Shown here in pieces: positions 17,023 to 24,410 of a stretch of DNA of 51,120 nt. Numbering within the stretch: position 1 is the first letter of the stretch; every line of letters begins with the position of its first letter. Source of the DNA: Saccharofermentans sp. (GTDB taxonomy: Bacteria > Bacillota > Clostridia > Saccharofermentanales > Saccharofermentanaceae). The position numbers were made by a program, and so were the translations under genes. Below the pieces are notes generated by a model. That model did not search any database. It was not told the origin of the DNA and saw nothing but the letters and a program-made list of their open reading frames with translations. Location of the stretch: positions 1-51,120 of the forward strand of contig JAEFBB010000013.1 in the NCBI GenBank assembly GCA_016292215.1. Reading direction: 5' to 3'.

Positions 17023-17049
17023 AGGCGGGCTTAGGTGCCCGCCTTTTTT
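17023..17049 (+). terminator. intrinsic terminator
   Basis: Arms AGGCGGGC (17023-17030) and GCCCGCCT (17037-17044), loop of six, then six T. Ends the gene finishing at 17004. Confidence 0.92.
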
Positions 17050-17060
17050 GTTGGGGACTT

Positions 17061-17178
17061 AAAAATGTACAAGCATTTGTACAAGCGAGTTGTACATATG
17101 CTTGTACATTTGGGCCAAAAACGGCTGTTTGTACAAACACTTGTACAAGCACTGTTGTACATTTGCTTGTACAAACAA
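17061..17178. repeat. TGTACA palindromic array, two 64-65-bp units
   Basis: TGTAC occurs at 17066, 17078, 17091, 17103, 17130, 17142, 17156 and 17168. The set of four (spacing 12, 13, 12) is repeated after 64-65 bp. Outer arms ATGTACAAGCA and TGCTTGTACAT of the first unit are perfect inverted repeats. The linker between units holds GCCAAAAACGGCTG, matching the loop core of arrays elsewhere in the window. The array lies between a terminator and the PadR promoter. Confidence 0.8.
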
Positions 17179-17208
17179 AGCCCCGCACCAACTTTTCGCG
17201 ACTACTAC

Positions 17209-17237
17209 TTGACAACTATATCGGGAGACGATATACT
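17209..17237 (+). promoter_or_regulatory. PadR operon promoter
   Basis: TTGACA (17209-17214), 17-bp spacer, TATACT (17232-17237). Near-consensus sigma-A-type promoter for the PadR-DUF2812-CPBP genes. Confidence 0.85.
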
Positions 17238-17266
17238 CGGGTTACGATATATCGGAAGCCGATATA
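17217..17266 (+). promoter_or_regulatory. two probable PadR operators
   Basis: Operator 1 (17217-17235): TATATCG and CGATATA separated by 5, lying between -35 and -10. Operator 2 (17248-17266): TATATCGG and CCGATATA separated by 3, just before the ribosome-binding site. Their centres are 31 bp apart, about three helical turns, so two dimers could bind one face. Autorepression by the PadR protein encoded at 17284 is the obvious model. Confidence 0.75.
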
Positions 17267-17283
17267 GAAGGAGGATAGATTAA

Positions 17284-17595
17284 ATGCCACAGTTAGCGTT
17301 AACAGAAGCAGTCTTCTACATTTTGTTGTCGCTGCAAAAGCCGCTTCACGGATACGGAATAATCCAGAATGTGGGAGAACTGTCACACGGGCGGGTGAAG
17401 CTCGCCGCAGGAACATTATACGGAGCGCTTAATTCGCTCGTAGATAAGGGATGGATTGATGCCCTGCCGGAGAATCCGGAGAGCCGCAAGAAGGAGTACG
17501 TGATCACGAACAGCGGTCTTATCGTACTCAAGGAAGAACTCGCAAGGCTCTCGGAGCTGGTAGATAACGGCAAGAGGCTTTTGGGAGGAAACTGA
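17284..17595 (+). CDS. PadR family transcriptional regulator
   Basis: A 103-residue winged-helix repressor. The sequence LTEAVFYILLSLQKPLHGYGIIQNV with AAGTLYGALNSLVDKGWI and the wing region SRKKEYVITNSGLIVL is the standard PadR N-terminal domain. The short C-terminal helix (LKEELARLSELVDNGKRLLGG) would dimerise, as in PadR subfamily 2. AAGGAGG precedes the ATG. It is followed after 1 base by a DUF2812 gene, the usual partner, and then a CPBP protease. Two dyads in its promoter are the probable operators. The inducing ligand is unknown. Confidence 0.92.
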   Translation: MPQLALTEAVFYILLSLQKPLHGYGIIQNVGELSHGRVKLAAGTLYGALNSLVDKGWIDALPENPESRKKEYVITNSGLIVLKEELARLSELVDNGKRLLGGN

Positions 17596-17596
17596 T

Positions 17597-18166
17597 ATGC
17601 GCAGGGTCGTTCATAAGTTGTTTTTTATCTGGCAGCTCGAGAAAGAGCAGGCATGGGTCAACGAGATGGCGTCTCACGGATACGCACTGGAACATGCAGG
17701 AAGATTAAGATTTGAATTCGATGAGACTGAACCGGACAAGTACATTTACAAAGAGATATTCCTCAAGGGATGGGGCGAGAGTGCCGAGAACATCAAGTAC
17801 TTCAGATTCTTAGAGGAGATGGGCATCAAGGTAGTCTGCTACATCAATTATCCCGGAACATGCTGGGTATACACGAGGGCTCTCAAGAAGGACTATCCGG
17901 ACGGGATCGAGCTGTATTCTGATATTGATTCCAAGATCACCTATCAGAAAGTAATGGCAGCGTACATGATCTTAGTTATCGCGTTAACGCTCGGAGCAGG
18001 TATTCTGAATCTTTGGATAGCGCTGTTTAACAGCTACCGCATTTTGCCGCTCAACCTGGTATGCGCAATACTCGTATTTGCCTTGTGCATTGCTGCGGTC
18101 ATTGCTGAGATCAATTTTCTCGCAAATCTCAGCAGGCTCAAAAAAGAACGCAAGCTTCACGAATAA
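17597..18166 (+). CDS. DUF2812 membrane protein
   Basis: A 189-residue protein. Residues 1-120 are the cytoplasmic DUF2812 domain (KLFFIWQLEKEQAWVNEMASHGYALE ... TCWVYTRA). Two transmembrane helices follow (about 125-147 and 152-177), then a basic tail. DUF2812 genes are regularly found directly after PadR regulators, probably as a membrane sensor or co-regulator; the mechanism is not known. GGGAGG overlaps the end of the PadR gene, so the two are likely translationally coupled. Confidence 0.88.
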   Translation: MRRVVHKLFFIWQLEKEQAWVNEMASHGYALEHAGRLRFEFDETEPDKYIYKEIFLKGWGESAENIKYFRFLEEMGIKVVCYINYPGTCWVYTRALKKDYPDGIELYSDIDSKITYQKVMAAYMILVIALTLGAGILNLWIALFNSYRILPLNLVCAILVFALCIAAVIAEINFLANLSRLKKERKLHE

Positions 18167-18210
18167 GCATCACTGAAAAACTTTTATAACACCTTTTGGA
18201 GGAATTACTT

Positions 18211-19395
18211 ATGCAGAAATTAAGTGATCAGGGCAGACTGCGCCCTTGGATGGGATTTATATTGTTCGGAGTGTTGATGGCATTCTTCATTTTCGTATGC
18301 GCACCGCTCCAGCAGAACCTCGGAATAACGGGACTTGTAATCACCGAATTAGGCTTTGTTGCGATCGCGGTAATCTACTGTCTGATCCGCAAGGTGAAGA
18401 TCAAGGAAGTGTTCCCGGTCAAGAAGCCCAAGGTCAGGGAAATCTTCGGATGCATCCTGCTCACGGTAGGATTTTTCCCGGTCTCGCTGATAATGGTCTC
18501 ACTCACGGCAATCGTATTCCCGTCGAGTGCTGCCGAGGCAGGTGAGCTGACGGACTTTATATACGGCAGCCTCAGCTATCCGCTCGCGGTACTTATAATC
18601 GCACTCCTGCCTGCTGTCTGCGAGGAAGCTATCCACAGAGGCGCTATCTTAAGCAACTTCAGAGGCATCAAGCGCGACTGGGTAATCGTGCTCATTATGG
18701 GTCTCTTGTTTGGCATCAACCACATGTCGGTATTGAGATTCCTGGCGACGATGCTTTTGGGAATGGTGCTGAGCTTTGTGGTAGTGAAGAAAAACAATAT
18801 CCTCCTGTCGATGCTCATGCACTTTACGAATAACATGATCTCGGTATCTCTGGGATACTTATCCGGCGCAGGTTCAAACGCAGCATCTGCAACATCGATC
18901 GACTATTCATCTGTCCTCGGCGCATACCTTATCTTAGGCTTCTTATCGCCGATCCTGATCACGGTCGCACTGATGCTTATCTACCCTGAAGGCCACAAGA
19001 AGATAAGGTTCCTTATAGCAGGCATCATGTCAGCTGTAATGCTTGCAGCAGGTATCGGAATCTCAGCTTTGACGGTCAAGAAAAACATGATCCTCGACGT
19101 CACGTTCGGCTACCTCGTAACCGCTGAAGATAAGGATTGCTCAACGATCGATTTTACAGTCGAAGAAGACCGCGAAGCGACGGTAGTCGTCATGGTCACA
19201 AATGCCGACGGTGATTACAGAGTAAGGATCGACGGCGACAAGGGAAGCAACATCATAAACGCTCCCGTGCCTCAAGGCGGACTGCGCATGTTCACTTACA
19301 ATATCGGTCTTAAGGCAGATCACTACACGATAACGGTCGTTCCGGATAATAATGCGATAGGTGAGAAGCCGCAGTTCCAGATAAAGATAAGCTAG
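18211..19395 (+). CDS. CPBP family intramembrane metalloprotease with C-terminal extracytoplasmic domain
   Basis: A 394-residue membrane protein. Start 18211 follows TGGAGGA; the in-frame ATG at 18196 precedes that site. About eight helices fill residues 15-300. CPBP/CAAX-protease motifs are present: EEAIHRGAILSNF (E-E-x-x-x-R), a following helix with GINHMSVLRF (His), and HFTNNM (His/Asn). A final 100-residue soluble beta domain follows the last helix (VTAEDKDCSTIDFTVEEDREATV...). Families of this type are linked to bacteriocin immunity or self-protection, and to prenyl-protein-type proteolysis. Its operon with PadR suggests stress or antimicrobial response, but this is inference. It closely resembles the protein at 35807 around the active site (ILSNFRGIK-D). 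Confidence 0.85.
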   Translation: MQKLSDQGRLRPWMGFILFGVLMAFFIFVCAPLQQNLGITGLVITELGFVAIAVIYCLIRKVKIKEVFPVKKPKVREIFGCILLTVGFFPVSLIMVSLTAIVFPSSAAEAGELTDFIYGSLSYPLAVLIIALLPAVCEEAIHRGAILSNFRGIKRDWVIVLIMGLLFGINHMSVLRFLATMLLGMVLSFVVVKKNNILLSMLMHFTNNMISVSLGYLSGAGSNAASATSIDYSSVLGAYLILGFLSPILITVALMLIYPEGHKKIRFLIAGIMSAVMLAAGIGISALTVKKNMILDVTFGYLVTAEDKDCSTIDFTVEEDREATVVVMVTNADGDYRVRIDGDKGSNIINAPVPQGGLRMFTYNIGLKADHYTITVVPDNNAIGEKPQFQIKIS

Positions 19396-19431
19396 AACGC
19401 GTTGCGGTAAGATAAAATCTCGAACAATAAA

Positions 19432-19467
19432 AAAGCTGCCCTCACATTTTGAAGGCAGCTTTAATTT
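19432..19467. terminator. intrinsic terminator, possibly bidirectional
   Basis: Arms AAAGCTGCC (19432-19440) and GGCAGCTTT (19454-19462), followed by AATTTT. It lies between convergent genes and can serve both. Confidence 0.85.
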
Positions 19468-19482
19468 TATAATCAGATTCGA

Positions 19483-19890
19483 TCAAGCCGGAGGCATAGA
19501 GTCAGGTGAAGCCTGCTCGATGATAACCTTATTGCTGATGAAGCCCATCTTGAGGTGAGCCTTGAGGCAAACTACTCTGTTATCAGGTGTGATATCGAAT
19601 TCTGCATCCTGGCACTTTCTGTTTGTGCCGTGTGTCATATGAACCTTGTAGTGGCCATATGCTACAGGAATCTTGATTGTGCTTGCATTAGCGAGGTGTC
19701 CCATAGGATTCTCGTTAATATAGATTCCCATTCCTACTGCAATTCCCATAGGTGATCCCATACGATAGATCTGGATGACGCCGTCTTCAGGAAGAATGAG
19801 AGCGCCACTGCACTTCTTACATGCAGCACCAGAAGCCTGGATGTCCTGGACTGTTCCGCATGAAGGGCATTTGATTCTGAGCTGTGACAT
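19483..19890 (-). CDS. zinc-ribbon protein with C-terminal beta domain
   Basis: A 135-residue cytoplasmic protein. C8/C11 and C24/C27 form a zinc ribbon (CPSC, CKKC). Residues about 40-125 form a beta-rich domain (GIYINENPMGHLANASTIKIPVAYGHYKVHM ... VVCLKAHLKMG) similar to small PEGA/DUF2846-like modules that display extended loops. AAGGAG precedes the ATG and an extended -10 (TGATATAAT, box at 19953-19958) lies upstream. No enzymatic motif. Function unknown. Confidence 0.6.
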   Translation of the reverse strand: MSQLRIKCPSCGTVQDIQASGAACKKCSGALILPEDGVIQIYRMGSPMGIAVGMGIYINENPMGHLANASTIKIPVAYGHYKVHMTHGTNRKCQDAEFDITPDNRVVCLKAHLKMGFISNKVIIEQASPDSMPPA

Positions 19891-19952
19891 AATGACTCCT
19901 TTTTTATCGCATCTTGCGTTGTGATATGGCCTTCTCCGGAAAGCCTGTGGTC

Positions 19953-19958
19953 ATTATA
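19953..19958 (-). promoter_or_regulatory. extended -10 box of the zinc-ribbon gene
   Basis: On the minus strand reads TGATATAAT. About 63 bases separate it from the start codon at 19890. Confidence 0.5.
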
Positions 19959-20106
19959 TCATTAAAGTAAAGAATTTTTGTGCAACTTAATGCGCAAATA
20001 TCCAAAATCATTTTTGTTCAATTCCTCTGATTTCTGCCTGATATTGCGAGGGCCTTTAAGCGAAAATATTGTTCGTTATATTTCCCCCCCCGCGTGTTAA
20101 AATGAG

Positions 20107-20137
20107 CTTATCCGGGAAGCTTTCCGGATAAGTTTTT
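20107..20137 (+). terminator. terminator-like hairpin in lipoprotein leader
   Basis: Arms CTTATCCGG (20107-20115) and CCGGATAAG (20124-20132) with an 8-base loop are followed by TTTTT. It precedes the ATG at 20169 by 32 bases. No plus-strand gene lies immediately upstream, so it acts either as an attenuator or as the end of an unseen small RNA. Confidence 0.65.
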
Positions 20138-20168
20138 ACCTTGTGTTTTTAAGAAGGGGAAATAATTT

Positions 20169-20882
20169 ATGAAGAAGATAATTGCACTTACTCTGGCTTT
20201 GGTCATGACAACGGGCATCGCAGCTGCATGCAGCAAGAAGTCCGAGCCTGTTGAAGATGAGACCGAGGAAGAGATCGAAGAGACTGAAGAAGAGACCGAA
20301 AAAGAGACTGAGGAAGAGACTGAGCAGGAAGTAAGAGACGAAGAAGTTGTAACTCCTGAGACTTCAGAAGCCACAGCCAACACCGATCCGTCGATTTTTG
20401 CCGCATACGGCGTCCTTTACACGATCAATGTCTCTGCGAATTACCAGTCTTTCATCGAGGGCATCAGCCTGTCCGGCAACCAGACCGGATCATCAGAGCT
20501 CAATTCTAAGGAACTCTCTTTACTTGACGTAAGATGCTCATTCATGCTCAACGAATGGATCAGCTTTTACCTTGATGACAAATCACCCGATGGAATTCAG
20601 GTTTATGCCTTCAAATTCGTCAACGATCCTAACCTGTATAACGATATTACATTCGATGAAAATATTGAAGGATACGTAGCTATGTGCAACCTGAGCAAAC
20701 CTGAAGAGAAGGGTGATACATGGGGTGATTTCTACATCAATCCCGCAGATGCCGATCCGGGCGATTACACTTTTGTCTTCGTATATCAGGGCAAAGCAAT
20801 TCACCAGATGAGAGTGCTCCTCGCCGCAGAGGGTACGCTCCAGAATCTGACGGATACAGAAGTCGAGGCACTGACACGTTGA
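20169..20882 (+). CDS. lipoprotein with Glu/Thr-rich linker
   Basis: A 237-residue lipoprotein. The signal peptide ends in a lipobox-like IAAAC (C21). A very acidic low-complexity linker of repeated EETE/EEIE units spans about 27-70. The remaining 165 residues form an unrecognised beta-rich domain (GVLYTINVSANYQSF ... GDYTFVFVYQGKAIHQMRVLL), a shape usual for substrate-binding or decorating lipoproteins. AAGGGGA precedes the ATG. A terminator-like hairpin in the leader suggests conditional expression. A paired plan (lipobox, acidic/Thr linker, beta domain) is seen in the lipoprotein at 32526. Confidence 0.7.
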   Translation: MKKIIALTLALVMTTGIAAACSKKSEPVEDETEEEIEETEEETEKETEEETEQEVRDEEVVTPETSEATANTDPSIFAAYGVLYTINVSANYQSFIEGISLSGNQTGSSELNSKELSLLDVRCSFMLNEWISFYLDDKSPDGIQVYAFKFVNDPNLYNDITFDENIEGYVAMCNLSKPEEKGDTWGDFYINPADADPGDYTFVFVYQGKAIHQMRVLLAAEGTLQNLTDTEVEALTR

Positions 20883-20930
20883 TCGTGGTTTGTTGTGCGA
20901 ACTGACCCGTATATCTTAGTTTGATACGCG

Positions 20931-20960
20931 AAAAGGGCTGCCGGTTGGCGGCCCTTTTTT
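20931..20960 (+). terminator. intrinsic terminator
   Basis: AAAAGGGCTGCC (20931-20942) pairs with GGCGGCCCTTTT (from 20947) across a four-base loop, allowing one G-T pair, followed by T. Ends the lipoprotein gene. Confidence 0.88.
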
Positions 20961-20993
20961 GTTGGGCGGGGAACGGGCCGGGACCGCGCGAAC

Positions 20994-21275
20994 GATTGCG
21001 AGGACTGTGCAGTTTCCGGGCTGTTTTACTACACGGTTTTCGCGATCTCTGCCCGGATTGCGAGGACTGTGCAGTTTCCGGGCTGTTTTACTACACGGTT
21101 TTCGCGATCTCAAAAAGTGTTCGAAAAAGTGCAGTTTTCGAGGCAGAATCGTACACTATTTCAGCACTATTCGGAAAAGTGTACGAAAAAGTGTACGAAA
21201 CACCCTAAAAACAGACACTTTTTCAGCATTGGGAAAAGCACTGCACAGTCATCGAAAACACGCCCGTTTTCCAAA
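20994..21275. repeat. palindromic array with exact 62-bp tandem duplication
   Basis: A 56-base sequence at 20994-21049 is repeated without change at 21056-21111, a 62-bp period. Each copy pairs GTGCAGT with ACTACAC (one mismatch) around CCGGGCTG and carries TTTTCGCGA. Further units follow with new arms: GTACACT/AGTGTAC (21152-21186) and AAAAAGTGT/ACACTTTTT (about 21187-21227). The region fills the 457-base gap between a terminator and the promoter of the zinc-ribbon membrane gene; no gene is seen in it. Confidence 0.75.
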
Positions 21276-21280
21276 AATGC

Positions 21281-21286
21281 TATAAT
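21281..21286 (+). promoter_or_regulatory. extended -10 box (TGCTATAAT)
   Basis: TGC directly precedes TATAAT, 53 bases before the ATG at 21340. The paralogous gene at 49337 uses the same extended box. Confidence 0.6.
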
Positions 21287-21339
21287 ATCCCTCAAGGTAA
21301 AGATCTAAGAATTGCTCTGCAGGAATAAGGGGTGATCAA

Positions 21340-22809
21340 ATGTGGAGTGCAAGACCGTTTAATTCGGATATGCCGGATCCTTTCGGAAGGAATCCGAAGA
21401 AGACTGAAGATGAACAGCTCTCGGCCGGGTCCGTGAAGTGTCCGTCGTGCGCGTCGAACATCTTTTATCAGCCTGAGGTGCAGGGATTGGTGTGCCGTAA
21501 CTGCGGCAACATCTATAGCGCGTCGACGCTCGAGAAGATCGGCTCGCTCGGTTACACAATTGAGCACGATTATATGAGTGACGTCGACATTTCCGGTGAC
21601 GATAAGAAGCGCCATGAGATCGTGTGCGACAGCTGCGGCGCGGTCATGATCGCTGACGAGAATATGATGTCGACGGTGTGCCCGTTCTGCGGTTCGCCGG
21701 CGATAATCTCGCGAAGGATGATGCGCGAGTTCAAGCCCGATTACATCATTCCGTTCAAGATCGATAAGAACACTGCCGAGATCAACATGAAGAAGTGGAT
21801 CAACACCAGAAAGTACACGCCGAGGGGCTTTAAGTCAAAGAGCAAGCTTATCAAGATGACGGCTCTTTATGTGCCGTTCTGGCTCCTTGACTGCAAAGTA
21901 AATTCGGACATTTACGGCACCGGCAGAATTGGTTTGGGCGAGGCCGTCAAAGTGTATGAAGTAAAGGCGACTACCTCTTACTATGTTAAGGGCGTGCCTT
22001 TCGATGCTTCGTTGAAGATCGCAAATAAGCTCATGGAGGCGATAGAGCCGTTTGATTACAGTGAGATGGTCAAGTTTGAGAAAAAGTATCTTCAGGGTTT
22101 CTGCGCTGACAAGTATGACCAGCGTCCGACCGAGATCATGGAGAGATTCGTTAAAAGGCTCGACAGGTTTTCGCAGGAAAACTACAAGAATATCTCCGGG
22201 AAATACGATACTTTCGAGCCCAGGACGCAGAAGAATTTCACCTGGATGAGCGACGTTAATATCAAGTATTGCCTGATGCCGGTGTGGTTCATGACCGTTG
22301 AGTTTGACGGCAGGCAGTATCAGTTCGCGGTGAACGGACAGACGGGCGAAGCGAGCGGCCAGGCGCCGACTACGAGCGCGACTGACAAGCTCGACAGCTT
22401 CGCGAGGTTTGCCCGGAGCAACTGGAAGTGGCTGCCGGTCGCACTAGCGATAGTATTGCCGGGATTTATATACAATTCGGTATCCGTATCTGATTACAGC
22501 CCGTTCTACGTTTTCCTCGTTGTGGCCCTGGTGGTGCTGGAGATTGCTTTGATCGCTTTTTCCATTGCGCTGTTTGTTGCGGGTCATGTTGCAGGCGGAG
22601 TCTCGAAAACAATTCATAAAACGGCCGATCCCGCCAATGATTTTGACAAGGACCCCGGACTTGACCGGTATCTCGATACAACGCGCAAAGTCACTTTCAA
22701 TTCAGACGAGGAGTATTTCCGCCGCGAAGGCCGCGAGTATCCTGATGACGATGAGGAGATCATGACAGTCGGTGATCTGTTAAGCAAAAGAAGAGGCCGC
22801 CTTTTGTAA
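21340..22809 (+). CDS. double zinc-ribbon membrane protein (copy 1)
   Basis: A 489-residue protein. Two zinc ribbons stand at the N-terminus: CPSC...CRNC (about 34-55) and CDSC...CPFC (about 95-120). A long soluble domain follows (FKPDYIIPFKIDKNTAEINMKKW ... CLMPVWFMTVEFDGRQYQFAVNGQTGEASG, about 130-345). Two transmembrane helices (about 370-390 and 395-425) and an acidic cytoplasmic tail complete it. The domain order matches TFIIB-type zinc-ribbon membrane proteins found in Clostridia and Bacilli, whose function is unknown. A paralogue of 464 residues is encoded at 49337. ATG follows AAGGGG. The terminator stem overlaps its stop codon. Confidence 0.75.
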   Translation: MWSARPFNSDMPDPFGRNPKKTEDEQLSAGSVKCPSCASNIFYQPEVQGLVCRNCGNIYSASTLEKIGSLGYTIEHDYMSDVDISGDDKKRHEIVCDSCGAVMIADENMMSTVCPFCGSPAIISRRMMREFKPDYIIPFKIDKNTAEINMKKWINTRKYTPRGFKSKSKLIKMTALYVPFWLLDCKVNSDIYGTGRIGLGEAVKVYEVKATTSYYVKGVPFDASLKIANKLMEAIEPFDYSEMVKFEKKYLQGFCADKYDQRPTEIMERFVKRLDRFSQENYKNISGKYDTFEPRTQKNFTWMSDVNIKYCLMPVWFMTVEFDGRQYQFAVNGQTGEASGQAPTTSATDKLDSFARFARSNWKWLPVALAIVLPGFIYNSVSVSDYSPFYVFLVVALVVLEIALIAFSIALFVAGHVAGGVSKTIHKTADPANDFDKDPGLDRYLDTTRKVTFNSDEEYFRREGREYPDDDEEIMTVGDLLSKRRGRLL

Positions 22810-22823
22810 GGCAGCCTCCTTTT
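22793..22823 (+). terminator. terminator overlapping the stop codon
   Basis: GAGGCCGCC (22793-22801) pairs with GGCAGCCTC (22810-22818) with one mismatch; the loop contains the TAA stop; TTTT follows. Could also stop the convergent minus-strand operon. Confidence 0.75.
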
Positions 22824-22876
22824 AGTATTCCGGAAAGAATAAGTTGTCGGATCACGGCTAGTGAATGCCCGGTTTA

Positions 22877-24001
22877 TCAGTTATCTAATCCCGGAATGTT
22901 TATGCCTGCTTCAAGGTCGTTCATCTGACCTGTCGCGGCCATCCAGGCTACGAAAATCAGCGTGCCGATGAGCAGCAGAAACGTGATTGCCATGATGATT
23001 TTTCCTGCAGGATGCGCGATGTTGATCGTGCCGCCGTAGCCGAATCTTTTCTCGACGTTAAGACGCGTGTCGTTCGGATTGTTGTAGAACATTCCGAAAA
23101 CCCAGTAATCGTCATCGTCTAAAAGCTCGAGGTTTGTGTCACGCGCATATCTCTTCTCGATCGACTTCTGGTTAACAGCGCCGATGGCGACGATGATCAT
23201 GATGATGACGGTATATACGAGGACTCCTGCCAGGATGACCATCTCGCTGTTTACGAACATGAGAAGGATCGAGTATCCGGTGAGGAAGAGCGCGTTTGCC
23301 CAGCTCATTGCGACCATGAGATCAGCCCATGTCTTCTTCTTTGCCCTGTTGTAGTTAGCATTGATATTGCTGTCTTTGGAGATGACGATGTTCCTTGTGT
23401 TGTCCATCATTATCGCGATGGGTACGAGTATTACCGCGATGAACAGGAACGATATGCCCATCATCGTGAGCGCGTACTGCTCGCAGGCGACGTCAACTTT
23501 TATCACGCCGAGGTCGATCAGGAATGATACGACTGCGGTGATAAGAGCGATCGCGTTAGGCAGGATCAGCCAGGGGAGCTTCAAGCTGTGGACTGTGTTC
23601 GTGTTCGTAAGATCAGTGAAGGTGACGCCGGACTTTGTGATGCCTAATTCCTTCTTAAGGTTCTTGAGTTCAACGTTGCCTTTGCCGAACGGTACTGCGA
23701 TGAGGAACAGCCCGTAAACGAGTAATATCCAGGCAATCATTGTCATTCCGTTCGCAGGGAGGAATAAGAGCACGATGCTCATGACGCATACAAGGATCGT
23801 GATGATGAGCGCGCCCTTGCGGCATGATGCTGCGATCGACTTGAACTTTTCTGCCGCGTCACCTTCGTGGAACTTCGGGTTGTCGCGCACACCGAATATC
23901 ATCTTCTTTTTCGAAGGGTTTGCAGGGAATGCAATGAAGAACATCAGGAGCGCCGCCGGAACGACGCAGATGAACATTATAAGTTTGATTAACCAAGGCA
24001 T
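22877..24001 (-). CDS. DUF1648/DUF5808 multi-pass membrane protein
   Basis: A 374-residue membrane protein with about eight helices. The N-terminal half has the SdpI-like/DUF1648 arrangement around LPWLILPNAIALITAVVSFLIDLG. Near the C-terminus DDDDYWVFGMFYNNPNDTRLNVEKRFGYGGTINIAHPAGK is the DUF5808 signature, followed by one helix. It is the last gene of the CPBP-GntR-DUF5808 operon, 19 bases after the GntR gene. Proteins of this type accompany YtrA-like regulators and are suspected of immunity or envelope-stress roles; unproven. GGAGG precedes the ATG. Confidence 0.78.
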   Translation of the reverse strand: MPWLIKLIMFICVVPAALLMFFIAFPANPSKKKMIFGVRDNPKFHEGDAAEKFKSIAASCRKGALIITILVCVMSIVLLFLPANGMTMIAWILLVYGLFLIAVPFGKGNVELKNLKKELGITKSGVTFTDLTNTNTVHSLKLPWLILPNAIALITAVVSFLIDLGVIKVDVACEQYALTMMGISFLFIAVILVPIAIMMDNTRNIVISKDSNINANYNRAKKKTWADLMVAMSWANALFLTGYSILLMFVNSEMVILAGVLVYTVIIMIIVAIGAVNQKSIEKRYARDTNLELLDDDDYWVFGMFYNNPNDTRLNVEKRFGYGGTINIAHPAGKIIMAITFLLLIGTLIFVAWMAATGQMNDLEAGINIPGLDN

Positions 24002-24020
24002 TTTAACTACCTCCTATTCC

Positions 24021-24380
24021 TTAGTAAAACTCGTCGATGAGTTTCTTTAATTCGGCCTTCGGAACGCCCGAAAGTCTTGCTTCCGAGACGATGCGGCGGA
24101 GCTCTGTTTTGTTGTCTTCGCTGATGACTCCGCTTTGTGCGATGTTCTCTCTGACACGCGCACCGTTCTTGCGGTCGGTCATGATGTATCCTTCGTTCTT
24201 TAACATCTGGTACGTCTTGCTGACCGTCATTGTATTGATACCGATCTCGAGCGCCAGCGCTCTTACGGTGGGGAGCTGCTCGCCGGCTTTGAGCTCGCCT
24301 GACGAGATCCCCATCACGATCTGATTTCTGATCTGCATGTAGATCGGCACGTCTGAATATTCATCTATTCTGATAATCAT
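24021..24380 (-). CDS. GntR family regulator, YtrA subfamily
   Basis: A 119-residue regulator. Residues 1-70 are the GntR winged helix (PIYMQIRNQIVMGISSGELKAGEQLPTVRALALEIGINTMTVSKTYQMLKNEGYIMTDRKNGARV). A short helical tail of about 40 residues is typical of the YtrA subfamily, which lacks a ligand-binding domain. It lies between the CPBP protease and the DUF5808 membrane protein on one transcript. The palindrome TTTGTATTAG/CTAATACAAA just downstream of the operon -10 box is its probable operator. AGGACG precedes the ATG. Confidence 0.92.
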   Translation of the reverse strand: MIIRIDEYSDVPIYMQIRNQIVMGISSGELKAGEQLPTVRALALEIGINTMTVSKTYQMLKNEGYIMTDRKNGARVRENIAQSGVISEDNKTELRRIVSEARLSGVPKAELKKLIDEFY

Positions 24381-24410
24381 ATTTACGTCCTTTCTTATTG
24401 TCAGCGAGCT

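Noticed and set aside
17061..17178. Plasmid-type iterons or replication origin
   Set aside because: There is no replication gene nearby, and the region lies between an ordinary terminator and a PadR promoter.
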